A stretch of 64,000 bases of DNA from Apostichopus japonicus (GCF_037975245.1 NC_092568.1:4723001-4787000), one strand, 5' to 3'. Positions 25,601 to 36,530 are shown, counted from the first letter of the stretch. The notes: generated by a model not told the origin, from the letters alone. Translations and numbers: made by a program.

Positions 25601-27188
25601 TTTTTTGCCCGATAACTGATGTGAAGCTATGACTTTGTATGAAAAAATTACCAATGAAAACTGGGATGATATCTTAAACCAGAATGATGATGACTGTATA
25701 TTCTTTATATTTCGAGAATTTTCCTCAACTTACTATTGTTTTCCGTTGGAACGTCACAAACCAGGTAAAAGCAAATCTTGGTGGACCAGTGGCATTTCTT
25801 AATCTGGTCGTTCCAAGCAAAAGTTTTACACAAATACATTAAGATTCAAATGACAGCAACCGCCGTGATTACGTTAGATTTCGTAGTAGACTAAATATTG
25901 GTATTAGTACGGCTTAAAGACGTCATTTTTGCTCGCTTTTAAGCGACAATATTCATACCAAACGTTATTGGAGTGTATAAAACTCAATTATAAAAGGAAC
26001 TTAACCAATCCACCAACCATTATCCTTAGAAGATACACTATAATGATATCGAATATGACGATCCCACTGATATTTGCACCATACTCAATAATTATTTGAT
26101 CAATATCGGACCATCTCTATAGCTGATCGACTACAAGATAGCTATCATTCCTTTAACGTTTTTCTTCATACTGCAAATCCTGCCAGTTTCTGCGATGCCG
26201 GATTACATATATAGTCTTATCTAATTTAAAAGTCATTTATAGCGTTTTCTAATTTCAAAGTATATAGCCAACGAATAATTTGTTATAATTTGCACTTTGC
26301 CTTTGTGTTTTTCTTTTTGCATCTTGTGCTTGTTTATTGTTGTTGTTTACTTTTCCCGTTTACCTTGTATTTGTCTATTGTTACATAAGCTAGTTATAGC
26401 TTCTTTGGATTACCCTCAACCCATTGTTTTTTAATTTAAATTCATCGATTCTTTACTTTTGAGCTGCTTAAAGGTACAGCTTGTCTCATATTTACTATTA
26501 ATACTTACTATGTCAAGCGACGATGGTTGAAATAAAGTTTTCAAATAAAAGATGAAAAATCAAAATATTTTGTAGATCAAGTTCATTAGAATTGCCATGA
26601 TAACCTTTTACATTCTTCTGTTACCAGATATTAAAAATATCACCAAATTTAAGAACAATCTGCTATGAGGATGTGGATTTACAAGGGGCTGTAGTCATAT
26701 GTTTAGAAGTATTGCACCTTCACCAACTTTAATATTGTAAAATATCAGTGTGCCCTGCATAAATTTGAAAGAAACTGTTATAAGCCCAGCCTTAGAAATG
26801 TTTGGTGAGTCCTCGGACGGATCGATTGTTCTATGTTAGTTTCAGATATTTTGTTACAACTGCGGTAAGTAATTGTTTCATCAGAACATGGCTCTGACAT
26901 TAAATAATTTGTTTATATCCAGGGACAGATAATGTGAATCCCTCATCGGATAATGTGAATCGTTCAACGGAGTCATGCACATCACCTGCTCCTTCAGAGT
27001 CACCGTCAACAACACCAAATAAAGTTAATGGAGAGTGCGTTTGTCATTGGATCATTATCAGCCTCCTCATCATCATAATTGTTATCCTAATCGTTGTGAT
27101 AGCCTATATTTTAAGGAGCCAAGCATGTAAGAGGAAAGACGGCGGAAATAAGGTACAGTACAGTAAAATTGCGCAATCAGGGGGCTGA
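22621..27188 (+). CDS. Gene A: Ig-superfamily transmembrane receptor (gene span, four exons)
   Basis: Exons: leader 22621-22686, Ig domain 1 23448-23750, two-Ig exon 24167-25069, stalk/membrane/tail 26923-27188. All joins are phase 1 with GT...AG borders and lengths of 66, 303 and 903 nt, so any exon can be skipped without losing frame. The predicted protein is a type I membrane receptor with three Ig-like units, a Ser/Thr/Pro stalk, one helix and a short tail with an ITIM-like VQYSKI. Ligand and function are unknown; a role in recognition or immunity is inferred from architecture and tandem arrangement with gene B. The ATG exon is missing from this model. An alternative last exon may lie at 30058-30141. 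Confidence 0.75.
23448..23750 (+). CDS. Gene A Ig domain 1 exon (V-like, second cysteine missing)
   Basis: 101 codons, phase 1 on both sides, between TTTATCAG and GTAAGT. Ig features: B-strand Cys (INCSVS), core Trp (FLWYLED), then NGSLIFSNVSMSDEGRYRF. The usual D-x-G-x-Y-x-C ends in Phe instead of Cys. An extra Cys (VLSCKS) lies 16 residues before the B-strand Cys, and the same spacing occurs in gene B. N-glycosylation sequons are NCS, NGS and NVS. About half the residues match gene B domain 1. Confidence 0.8.
24167..25069 (+). CDS. Gene A exon for Ig domains 2 and 3
   Basis: 301 codons, acceptor TTAAG (phase 1), donor AATG|GTAAGA. Order: Cys-rich start (DDCQGDDCRLF); Ig-like domain with LTC, LTWY and NLTC (residues about 24-88); a spacer of about 90 residues with two Cys and no clear Ig tryptophan; a second Ig-like domain with LSC, ILWK and CLMCLV (about 215-285). 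Several N-x-S/T sites suggest a glycosylated ectodomain. Both Ig units and the spacer are encoded without an intron. About 83 percent identical to gene B; a Cys in FPQCLMC is unique to A. Confidence 0.85.
25070..25101 (+). other. Read-through tail after exon 24167-25069 (broken in gene A)
   Basis: If the donor is not used, the frame continues for ten codons, GKKILLSDNN, to a TAG. The following bases are homologous to the longer hydrophobic read-through tail of gene B (49310-49410), but differences after GTGACAATAATTAG end the frame here. Suggests an alternative short isoform lost in A, or chance. Confidence 0.35.
25110..26922. other. Gene A intron 3; start of the near-identical tract
   Basis: Diverged from gene B up to about 25739, then essentially identical from about 25740 on. 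An AATAAAG at about 26530 followed by AAATAAAAG could serve as polyadenylation signals for a transcript that retains the start of the intron. No extra exon is evident. Confidence 0.5.
26923..27188 (+). CDS. Gene A stalk, membrane and ITIM-like tail exon
   Basis: Acceptor TATATCCAG, phase 1 entry (completing a Gly codon). Encodes a Ser/Thr/Pro-rich stalk with one Cys (TESCTSPAPSESPSTTP), then a helix of about 23 residues starting WIIISLLIIIIVILIVV, a basic stop-transfer CKRK, and the tail NKVQYSKIAQSGG before TGA. VQYSKI fits the ITIM pattern (I/V/L/S)xYxx(I/V/L), an SH2-phosphatase docking motif in many immune receptors. A weak donor AAG|GTACAG (exon end 27152) would remove the ITIM, and a stronger GTAAGA at 27127 would cut earlier. 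Confidence 0.8.
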
Positions 27189-28615
27189 GGGGGCAAAGAG
27201 TTCGAGTGCGGGGGGGTTGCATGCGATCGGTTCAGTCACTTTAGGTACTTTAGCAATACGCCCCTTCCCAAACACTTGAATAATGGTAACGGTACTGTCA
27301 TGTTTGTTTACCAAATTTGAACAGTTTAATCCTGATTTCCGTCCTCTAATTTGTTGAAGGGATCGTCCAACTAAAAATATGAACTTGATGTATTGTAGCG
27401 AAAGTCAAGCACGTAGCCAGGATTTCATCTTAGGGGGAGGGGCGGATTCAAATGATTGACCTGTCAAAGAATACGCTGCGCGCTATCTGATTGGGGTCCA
27501 GGGGCCCGCTATAGAGTCCCTATACAATATGGTGGACTTTAGAGGCTTCAGAGCTTTCAAATATTATCCAATCGCTGGAGACTTTAGCCATGTAAAATTG
27601 TATTCAAATGATTCAAGTACCGTAGTTAATATCTCACTCAAAATGGCAGCTAATTCTAGGATGGCCTAGTCTAATCCATGACACTGTGGCAGTAGCCAGT
27701 AAAACAAAACAAACAGTACGATGGTGTCACGGTTTGATATCAGTTTGATGTCTACAGCCTACAGCAGGGTTGCAATTTTTCTGTAACACAACCGGTCAAA
27801 ATATAAAGATTAAAGCTGGCCAAATCGAGTGAATAAAGTCCCAAAACTGTACTTTTGTTCGATTTCTGCTCCTGTATACGTAACCATACAATTTGTTAAT
27901 TTGCATTCCTTTTCTATATGGTTACTCTATGTAGGCTACCTACAACGATAGCTTAAACATACTGCTATGCTTTGAAATCTAGTTTTAGTCATAAATGGGA
28001 ATGAGATGTTCCAATTTCCACATTTCTCAAACTTTGTGTGAGATCTCTCTACGTTCTTCTCCAAATTCTATCCCGCTCATGGTCCCTTTTTTCTCTCTCT
28101 CTCTTTATTTTCACACTTTCTCTCTCTAAACTTCCACCGACCTCTCCCCCTCCCTCTCTCTTGCTTTTCTCTCATTCGGGGGTGGGGGGGGGGTGAGCAA
28201 AGTCACTATACCCTTAGCTGATAACTTTAAGAGCTCTGTTCTTATACTGTTTACAGTACATAAGGTATCGGTCACACTTCGTTCACCAAATCCTATAAGT
28301 ATTTTCCTTATAATTGGACGATTCATGTTTTTCAGTAAAATTTCTTAATTACCGAATCTAATTTAGAATTTAAAATAAATTTAATAATTTAAAAAATCAA
28401 AAATGCTTTTGCAAGGGGATTTGACAATTGGGTTCACTTTTTCGGAGTCATTTTGGTCTGGACTATTCTGTCAACAGTACTGTTTAAGCAAATTCTCTGT
28501 CTATGATTTACTATAATTATAATTTAAATAAATTTGTATATGAAGCTTCATTGACTTAGGCTTCATTCATTCAGCCTTTGCCCAGGGCCATAGTCCATCG
28601 GCTTTATTACATTAA
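27189..28615. other. 3' region of gene A membrane exon
   Basis: Contains G-rich stretches, GAATAAAG at about 27831 as a possible polyadenylation signal, a hAT-like end phrase CACGTAGCCAGGATTTCATC near 27410, and a CT-rich run near 28090-28165. Minus-strand frames through the CT run are low complexity. Identical to 51421-52848 apart from one G. Confidence 0.5.
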
Positions 28616-28666
28616 TCGGCTTAACTGTATCGTCGTTGGAAAATAAAATATTTCGGTTAGGCCTCT

Positions 28667-28702
28667 TCTAACTCATACAGACCGATCAGTCTGTATGAGT
28701 TC
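28667..28702. repeat. Perfect hairpin, 13-bp arms
   Basis: AACTCATACAGAC, a 6-base loop CGATCA, then the exact reverse complement. Present identically near 52900-52935. Copy 1 (about 48-82) has only the right arm intact. Confidence 0.7.
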
Positions 28703-28862
28703 ACGTGTGCGATGTTGAAATTACGTAATATATCATACTGTAATATATCATACAGTAAAATATCAGATTAACTTCGGACGGTCGATATAAACGATGGTAT
28801 AAACTTATATACATACACATGATATAACAAGCATAGTGGCTGGTTATCTCGTTGGTTAGTAT

Positions 28863-29025
28863 ACAAATAATGAATGGTTATGAGTGCAATAGTGCAAATA
28901 TTTCATGAGTTGAAAGATGGAATGTTCCATTCAACGAGGCGCAGCCGAGTTGAATGGAACAAATTACATCTTTCAACGAATGAAATATTTGCACTATTGT
29001 ACGAGTGGAAACCACTCATTATTTG
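28863..29025. mobile_element. Palindromic MITE-like element
   Basis: Long inverted repeat: ACAAATAATGA...CAATAGTGCAAATATTTCAT against its reverse complement, with an inner stem TGTTCCATTCAAC / GTTGAATGGAACA around GAGGCGCAGCCGA. Copy 1 lacks this plus flanking sequence (about 28857-29262), so it is an insertion or a copy-1 deletion. The 60-codon frame through it is an artefact of the palindrome. Confidence 0.7.
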
Positions 29026-30057
29026 TTTTATACAACACCTTCAAATTTGGATATAATTTGATGTAAAATGCACTCAAGCAACAGATTGTTTTAAACAGAC
29101 TGGTTTCTCTGCTCTCCTACCATTGAAAAAGTGCTATCAAGAAATTATAACACATGGTTCTATTTCATAGAGTGCAATAGACCGGATTTTGCATGCAATC
29201 GACGAGCAATTGACCAATCAAATGGCCGGAATATAATTAGGTGATGTAGAGTGTGTGTAGAGTGAGTGTGGCGAGGGGAAGTGGATGGTAGAAATCAAAA
29301 TATTAGGATAATATTTAAGTTGACACTTAATTTGCTAGTATTAATTTAAGAATTCCCATCAATTGAGGATTAGCGTCAACCGCGAAATGGTTTAACTAAG
29401 TCTTTAAATGCATTTTGTAACTTTCGTCCAATATTTCTTGTTGCCCACCAATGTCATTTGAAGGCAAGTGGGGGGGGGGGGAGGAGGGGCAAGACATTTC
29501 ATTGGGGACACAGCCCCTCACCCCTGCTGGTAACGCCACTTGCATTTACGCTGACGGCAAACTACAATAATAGAGGCACAAATATTGTAAAATATGTTGC
29601 TACGAAGATCGTTGCAACACTGTTCATGTTTCGTGGGGTTCGCTCTACCCCCTCTCCCACTCTCGGACTTCGGTCAGCGAATGTAGGATTACATAAACAG
29701 CTGCAAAATGCACACACCTACACATCTATGGAAATTTATGAGCAACGTACTTAAATAATCGTCTCAATATATGTATACCCTTAATGTACCATGTGACTAT
29801 AGCATCCGGAATAGTGTTAACAGTAGAATGCTCCCCTCCCTCACCCCATCCCCTCCAGCATGATGTGACAACAATATTTTGTCGTAAATAACGAGACATA
29901 TAAATTTTGATCTCTATAATCTTGATAAATTTCAACTAAATTAAGAAAATGTGTTTAGCTCTATATTCTGTTACAGGTTGTATTTACAGCCATCCATGGA
30001 AGGCTATGTAACCCTTGTCTTATTCAATCAGTTTTCAGCCCTATTTTGTTTGTTTAG

Positions 30058-30141
30058 ATTGTAGAAACGGAGTCCGAAGAGGGGAAAGAGATGATTGCAA
30101 AAAAGACACAAGAAACGGAATTTGCTGACAACAATGAGTAA
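30058..30141 (+). CDS. Gene A alternative acidic tail exon (putative)
   Basis: Acceptor CTATTTTGTTTGTTTAG, then 27 codons beginning IVETESEEGKE and ending FADNNE before TAA. If joined in phase 0 to the membrane exon at 27152, it replaces the ITIM-like end with an acidic tail. The same open frame, with five amino-acid changes, is found in gene 0 (996-1079). The donor that would join it is weak, so the exon may be alternative, rare or not real. Confidence 0.45.
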   Translation: MVETESEEGKEMIAKKTQETEFADNNE

Positions 30142-30802
30142 CCATCACTTCGACTTCACTTATTTTAGCCCGTGTATATACCTAAAGCGTGACAAATGGT
30201 GGAGGAATGGGGCAGAGCTTTTTCTAAAACGGATCACCGAGGCGAGAATACATATATTCATGGACGTGATAAAACCAGCACCCTGTTAATGTTATATACT
30301 GTTGTGGAAGATTTTAGGAGAGCGTTTAAAGGTAATATTACCCGATAAGTTATGACGTATTACCTCCGGTCTAAAACCAGATAATTAGAGAATATTAGAA
30401 AGAAATGATTGAGTCAGATCAGATCACACCCGTTTAGACAGCTCAAGCGACCACGGTCGTACTGACTATGAAAGCCCGATTTGTTGTCTTACCTTTTCCC
30501 GATGTTCATGAGAAACATAGGTCACAAAACACTTTCTCCTCCTCTGAGTTCATGCATATCATACACGATCACTGATTTCTTCGTTATTATTTTTGTTATC
30601 CCGTGAGTGGATCGGTAAAACACAACGATGCAGCAAAGCACCAGCAATGCAAAGTTTCAACTTCAATTAAAATCTCGATTTGCTACTATTGGTGAAACTG
30701 TCTGGATCGTTTAAAGGAACTGAGTATAGGGCACAATATGTTTACAAACAGACGAGGCATAAATAGGCCTCCCAAATTATCTTCTATATGTAGGGATACA
30801 TA

Positions 30803-30890
<88 letters not shown>
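30142..30890. other. 3' flank of gene A; breakpoint; (TA)n
   Basis: Duplicated sequence to 30436, then unique sequence with no gene. A (TA)n tract with one CATACAT interruption occupies about 30804-30891 and forms the tail of the next SINE. Confidence 0.6.
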
Positions 30891-30891
<1 letters not shown>

Positions 30892-30894
<3 letters not shown>

Positions 30895-31171
30895 GAAAAC
30901 GTAATGAGAAGGAAAACCCAGAACAGTGAAAAAACTTCCAGCCTCCACCGGGATTCGAACCCGGGCCTCCCGCTTTGTACGCAGACACCCTAAACAACTA
31001 GGCTATGGACGCTGATTGTATGTCCAGAGGTTCGAAACCGGTAAGGAAGGTCGTAATTTCACTGTAGGCGTTTGACACCTGTATCGAACAATCCTAGTTC
31101 TGTTTTTGGTGACATTTTGCCTTACTCAAGAGATCAAACATGATGCTAACCAACTCGAAAATCATTTGTGA
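30892..31171 (-). mobile_element. tRNA-derived SINE, near full length
   Basis: Same structure as 4563-4848: tail ATGAAAACGTAATGAGAAGG adjoining (TA)n, a B box in reverse (GGATTCGAACC), an A-box region in reverse and a non-tRNA head ending CGAAAATCATTTGTG. The anticodon-arm region is altered (GCTTTGTACGCAGAC). Confidence 0.8.
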
Positions 31172-31258
31172 TTCCTAAAGCCGGATCTCGAAAGAGATAC
31201 TTTGAACAGACTTTATGTTAATGAATGGAGGTAAACGACAAAGGCAAATGAATATATA

Positions 31259-31318
31259 TAAATGAAAACGTAATGAGAAGGAAAATCCAGAACAGTGAAA
31301 AAAATTCCAGCCTCCAAC
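31259..31318 (-). mobile_element. SINE 3' fragment, minus strand
   Basis: Tail and body from ATGAAAACGTAATGAGAAGG to CCAGCCTCCAACC, abutting a + strand SINE to form a head-to-head inverted pair. Confidence 0.7.
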
Positions 31319-31456
31319 CTCAGGACATACAATCAGCGTCCATAGCCTAGTGGTTAGGGTGTCCGCGTACAGAGCGGAAGGCCCGGGTTCGAATCCCGGT
31401 GGAGGCTGGAAGTTTTTTCACTGTTCTTGATTTTCCAACTCATTACGATTTTCATT
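31319..31456 (+). mobile_element. SINE with the best-preserved tRNA-like domain
   Basis: 31336-31406 folds as a tRNA-like unit. The 5' GCGTCCA pairs with 3' TGGAGGC at six of seven positions. The A box is TAGCCTAGTGG. An anticodon stem TCCGC/GCGGA encloses loop GTACAGA. The B box is GGTTCGAATCC inside a CCCGG/CCGGG stem. It is followed by TTTTTTCACTGTTCTTGATT, CATTACGATTTTCAT and a (TA)n tail, so it is a SINE and not a functional tRNA gene. Confidence 0.8.
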
Positions 31457-31531
<75 letters not shown>

Positions 31532-31532
31532 G

Positions 31533-31608
<76 letters not shown>
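31457..31608. repeat. (TA)n microsatellite
   Basis: About 150 bp of TA with a TATACGTATATGTATATGT interruption; serves as the tail of the preceding SINE. Ile-Tyr frames here are artefacts. Confidence 0.95.
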
Positions 31609-31609
<1 letters not shown>

Positions 31610-33090
31610 CTCTAACAAGTTAAAACTGAATTAAATTTCAAGAAAATATTTAAAATCACGGATATAAAGTTTCTATTTTTTAATCGCCCTACCATATTTC
31701 ATGAGATTGAAGCGATTTCGTTAACATGGTAACACTAACAATCAGAACCTTTGTTCATCATCTACTAAAGCTAGCTAAGATAACTAAATCCGTTCTCTAT
31801 TGTAGAGCTCCGAAAAAAAAATAACAGATAACATTGCCCCACTTTTCGGTCGCAGCCTCACAGTTTACGGACTGTCGATTAAATCTCACCGATGCAGTTT
31901 TACTTTGTGCATGCCGATCGTTTCTCGGGAAAGTTTTGCAGTTTTGTCTAGGTTGCCTGTGTATTGTTTATTAGACCAAAATACTGTATTACATTTTTCT
32001 ACATCATATCAGGCAGCTGAACCCCGGAGTTGTGCCACATTCGATGTACGTCAAGTCTCGTTAATAATTAAAACGTAAGTCACGCCTCATTAATAAATAA
32101 AAAGTAATCATTGGACACACATAACCACCCACACACACTCACAATATATTTGCGCTGCTCTATAGTTATCGTAAGTAACTATACCGTTGGTTTGTTTCCA
32201 GTATGTTATCAGTGAATGGTACGCAATGGAAAGAAACGTAACTTATTCTGTTAAAATTAAAATCAATTTAACTAAGTAACAATAGCGCAAAAGAGCACAG
32301 AAAAACAAATCTTTAAAAAAAGAAACAAAACAAAAACGTCAACCACTTCTTTGAGAAAACTTACAAAGTCTAAAAGAAATGTATGGACTTTATAGGTCTT
32401 TAATAAAAGTGAGTTGATTTACTCAGTTACTTAGCTTGGTTACTTTCGTCGTTCATATACTGTTGCTTAAAAGGGTTTACATCCTTTCGGTTTTTAGTAC
32501 AATACTTGACCCAAAGTTGATATAATATGACGACCTGAAGATGAATGTCGTGAGGTACCTACCCATAATCATTTGCTTTATAAGAAACATGCTAATTCAT
32601 TGTCCCATCCCGCTCTCCATAAAGAAATAATTCAGAACATATATAACCCAAAGTACTTTGTTCCGGAAGGGGTGGGGGAGGGGATAGGAATATGTGGTGA
32701 CTTTACAGAGGTGCAATGTTAGTCAATCTTAACATTTTCGCCTTCCTAATTCAACATTTTGATATTTTGTCCATACCAGCCCTTTTCATTTATTTTTTAA
32801 GCTTTATTTGCAGTATTCTTATTTGGCTCTCCGCTTTCCGCACCCCATTACCACCCAGCCCTTGCCTCACCCGTGGGTTATAAACTAAGGTCAAATAAAC
32901 ACGGATGTAAACGATAAATTTAAGTTTCACCATTAACATAATGTAACATAATTCTATTGTATATCAATACATGAATATGCATTACTTTCACATTCAAGGT
33001 ATATTATAACTATATATATATGATAAGGATTGAAAGATAAAAAAAGGGGGAAAGATGGAGTATATCAACATAAATTTAATTGAAACCCCT
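31609..33090. other. No gene seen
   Basis: AT-rich unique sequence with no domain-bearing frame. A G-rich run lies near 32665-32685 and a short TATATA run near 33012. Confidence 0.45.
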
Positions 33091-33094
33091 TTCT

Positions 33095-33400
33095 ATATAC
33101 ACTATTAGCCTTTGAAGAATATTCAGGCCTTTTGGATAATATCATGTGTAGCAATATGTTCCTCTTGCAAGAGAACTGGGTATATTGAGAGCGGATCCGT
33201 CGATTCGTTGTTTGGTGCCCGTTGTTCTTCGTTGTTTCGATGTTTCGTTGTTTCGATTCGTTGGTTTTCGTGCCCAGGTTCCTTCTTGTGTGAATGTTCT
33301 CTAAAAGTATTCTAATAACCCTGTTGAAGAAGATCCTGCTAGGATCAAAAGGTCATGCCTACTAAATTGTTATGAAATAAATACATTTGGATTATGTGAG
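33095..33400 (+). mobile_element. Possible Penelope-like element end with a decayed hammerhead-like motif
   Basis: Near 33323-33353, CTGTTGA precedes a stem GATCC-tgcta-GGATC and then AAAA and GGTC. This resembles CTGANGA...stem...GAAA of the hammerhead ribozymes carried by Penelope-like elements, with core bases changed. The tail GAAATAAATACATTTGG is also compatible. No RT is present. Treat as a hint only. Confidence 0.3.
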
Positions 33401-34490
33401 TGGCAACGACAACGTACCAAAGCTATAATCAATTTTTAATCAATGGTGTAACTATTTTCACAAATAGATATCAAGATAGAGATATTGTTAACTGAATTTC
33501 ACAACAATTTTACAAGGTAATAATATAAATGATAGGGCTCCTTGATTTAGTACGTTGACACATAGTCTTCCCTATATATGCCTTGTATAGGAATCTGACC
33601 ACATGGTCACTTATGTCGGCCAAGTCAGTCTACCCCGTCCCCACCACCCCTTGCAAATAAATGATTCAATACATATGTAGATGCCAATGCTAATCGCCGT
33701 CGTTTTCGTATTGTCTTCATGAAAACGTCTCGTTACCTCACCCCGATAGGATGGGGGGGGGGGGCACTTTTCAGTGAGGGCCCTGAGGGGAGAGGGAGGG
33801 TATGCAGATCGATTCCGATCAAGTGGTGAAGCTATCAGGTGGTGGAGCTAGATGGAACTGTTGGCCGAATGTCCCCGATATCAATGAAATATAGATGCAA
33901 GGAATTAACGCAAACAGTGTTGTTTTCATCATTTTGTGTGATCACCCTTACGTTTATGAGTGTATAGAGTCACGCTGATTTTGGTTCAGATTTGAGATCA
34001 TGGGTTCGGTTAAGCCGAGTAGAGAAGGGTCGGAAGTGGTAGGGAATCACAATGCTTGCTTGAATTGATTGCAGAAGTGCCCTTTTTTGTAATAAAAAGT
34101 GCCTTTTCCATTGTTTTGTAATTTGTAAGAGTCATTATGTTGGAACTTAAAACAATGGAAATTTAAAAAGTACACATTGTTGAAAAACAGTCAAATACTG
34201 GTACAAAATACACAAAGGATCCACTTTGTCATAACGGTTTAAGGTAACGTTGTCGTTTTCCCTCTCAAATGAACTAAGTCACATGTCCTATCACCGCCTC
34301 TAGAAGTGTATCCCCCACTCCCCAAGATTGAACCCATCTAAAATCTATGTATGGTTTGATTAAAGCTTTCGTCGCCTAAATCTGCAAAAACCATGCAAAT
34401 ACAGCAAATAACCGTGGCGACAATTACCATGAAAGATAAAGTAAACAAACACATATCAATCCTAATAGCCGATTGCTTCCATATATTGCT
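33400..34490. other. No gene seen
   Basis: Unique sequence with a G run near 33751-33762. No frame with a recognisable domain. Confidence 0.45.
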
Positions 34491-34896
34491 ATTGCTACTC
34501 ACTCACTGACTCACTGACTCACTGACTCACTGACTCACTGACTCACTGACTGACTGACTGACTGACTCACTGACTGACTGACTGACTCACTGACTGACTG
34601 ACTGACTGACTGACTGACTGACTGACTGACTGACTGACTGACTGACTGACTGACTGACTGACTGACTGACTGACTGACTGACTGACTGACTGACTGACTG
34701 ACTGACTGACTCACTGACTCACTGACTCACTGACTCACTCACTCACTCACTCACTCACTCACTCACTCACTCACTCACTCACTCACTCACTCACTCACTC
34801 ACTCACTCACTCACTCACTCACTCACTCACTCACTCACTCACTCACTCACTCACTCACTCACTCACTCACTCACTCACTCACTCACTCACTCACTC
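34491..34896. repeat. Compound tetranucleotide tract
   Basis: About 400 bp in three zones: (ACTCACTG)n mixed with ACTG, then nearly pure (ACTG)n to about 34710, then (ACTC)n from about 34735 to 34896. The two end units differ by one base (G/C), and the left zone alternates both. Confidence 0.95.
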
Positions 34897-35985
34897 AATC
34901 GTATGAAGAATGTCGTGATGTCACGACATCCTTCTCCCATAATGACTTCAAAAGATTGTGTAATAAATCACCCTTTAGATGTACGCCTTTAGAGCCGTAC
35001 ATTTTACAATGCCGCCTGCTTTATAGTGAATTTACTTACAAAGTCTGCAAACAAATGGGTATCGGTCGAAAAAATACATAAGTAGTTGTGTTAAGGTTCC
35101 GGACTGGTCTGACGTAACGACTTCAGTAGTTGCTAAGGTGATCCTTAACCAGTCGTTTTGATATCGGCATACTACTACTTCTACCTAAATAAGAAAGAAA
35201 AAAGCAGAAGAAAAATAACACACTTGCAGGTGTCGCACCACAATTAATTGTTCCATTGACTTACACACTAAAATAGTCACTTTCACCCCCTTGACAGACA
35301 GAAAGGGCCTTAAGAAATAATTAAGGAGATGTTTTGCCATCTTAAGTGTATTGGTATTCTGAATTATTCACGTTGTTGTGTTAACGAACCCTATTCTACC
35401 CAACCGTTGCTGGCTTAAACAACATAAAATTGCTCACAGGCCTAGCCTGGTTTGTTCAAGTTGTCCCATAATCATAAACGTGACGAAAGTCGAACGTTAC
35501 TTTAAAGGCCTAGCTATGCTGAAACTGGTGGAAGAGACTACACAAATTGAGATCAACAGCCGATGCAGACAAAAGCTCGTGAACTCACTGCAAAATTAAG
35601 ACTGTTTTACACAATTATTTCGCATTGAGATTGGTCAAAGTAAAATATTAACTAGGCAAACTGTTAAGTTTCATAAACGCTGCCTGGTCACAACGAAACT
35701 ACATCCAACCTGAAATAAATACGACGGAAAACGTTCGATAGAACCGCTGTACTACAAAGTACACCTTTCTGCACGCAAAATTAGGCTTCCGAGCGGCACG
35801 TTGAAGCCAATGCAAATATGTTCAGTGTCAGAGATGTACGGATGCCCATAAGCTCATTTCCAATTGCCAATTGCCTCCTACTCGTGTGAGGCGTAACGCA
35901 CATCTTATCTGATAGGCTGGTATGTGGGAGATACGGTAGCTTATAAAACAATGTTTCAACAATTTGGCGTCTGGTGACTCCAACT
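34897..35985. other. No gene recognised
   Basis: Includes a 9-bp-arm palindrome ATGTCGTGA/TCACGACAT just after the tetranucleotide tract. A 73-codon frame at 35378-35599 shows no domain I recognise. Confidence 0.4.
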
Positions 35986-36530
35986 GACATTTGACCTCAA
36001 TAAAATCTTGTACTAAACGTGTACCAACTATATACTAAATATGAGATTCGTCCAACCTTCCCTTCTTGAGTTATCGTGTTTACAAGGTTTTCACAATTTG
36101 ACCCCTAGTGACCCCAAATGGACTTGGACCTCCACCAAAAACAACAGGAATCTTGCACTCAATGTGGTACTCCTTCACACGAAATGCAAGCTTGACCCAA
36201 GCTATTCTTCTTGAGATATCGTGTTTACAAGGTTTACCCACTTTGACCCCTTGTGACCCCAAATGACCTTTGATCTCCACAAAAAAGAAACTATAGGCTG
36301 TTGCTCCTAAATGTGGTCCTCCTACTCACGATATATGAGATTGGTCCAAGTTTACATCCTTGCGATATCGTGTTTACAAGGTTTTCACTATTTGGCCCCT
36401 GGTGACCCAAAATAACCTTTGACCTCCTCACAAAACAATAGGGTTCTTCTACTCAATGTGGTTCTCATATACACCAAATTTTAGATTGGTCCAAGCTTCC
36501 CTTCTTGAGATATCGTGTTTACAAGCGAGG
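35985..36530 (+). repeat. Tandem repeat, units of about 135-150 bp, four degenerate copies
   Basis: Each unit carries GACC(C/T)C...AAATGACCTTTGACCTCC, then CTCAATGTGGT, TGAGATTGGTCCAAGCTT and TATCGTGTTTACAAGGTTTT. Unit starts (GACCTC phrase) lie near 35991, 36127, 36272 and 36419. Frames across it are repeat artefacts. Confidence 0.85.

Larger units (their letters stand above)
25740..30436 (+). repeat. Near-identical tract shared by genes A and B (gene A side)
   Basis: About 4.7 kb matches 49972-54669. The differences I noticed are one T at the left edge (around 25740) and one G in a poly-G run (28188-28197 against 11 Gs). It spans the membrane exon, the putative tail exon and all intervening non-coding sequence, whereas sequence immediately left is clearly diverged. 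At the right edge, gene A sequence switches to an unrelated sequence at CGTTTA|GACAGC. Confidence 0.9.
28616..30436 (+). repeat. Segmental duplication, copy 2 (partial)
   Basis: Aligns with 1-1372 (diverged, lacking the hairpin element) and 52849-54669 (near-identical). It stops abruptly after CACCCGTTTA; copies 1 and 3 both continue with TGGATACTGACTCTACT. This places a breakpoint specific to the gene A region. Confidence 0.9.

Noticed and set aside
28874-29056. 60-codon frame conserved at 53107-53289
   Set aside because: It reads through a palindromic element; identity comes from the near-identical tract.
31336-31406. Functional tRNA gene
   Set aside because: The cloverleaf is imperfect, the anticodon loop is odd, and the unit is embedded in a repeated SINE with head, body and (TA)n tail.
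33112-33315. 67-codon frame
   Set aside because: Low-information frame with GTTTCG repeats; no domain.
34491-34896. CRISPR-like array
   Set aside because: It is a simple tetranucleotide tract without spacers, in a eukaryotic context.
35985-36530. CRISPR-like or coding tandem units
   Set aside because: Units are adjacent without spacers and frames are not maintained; it is a dispersed invertebrate-type tandem repeat.
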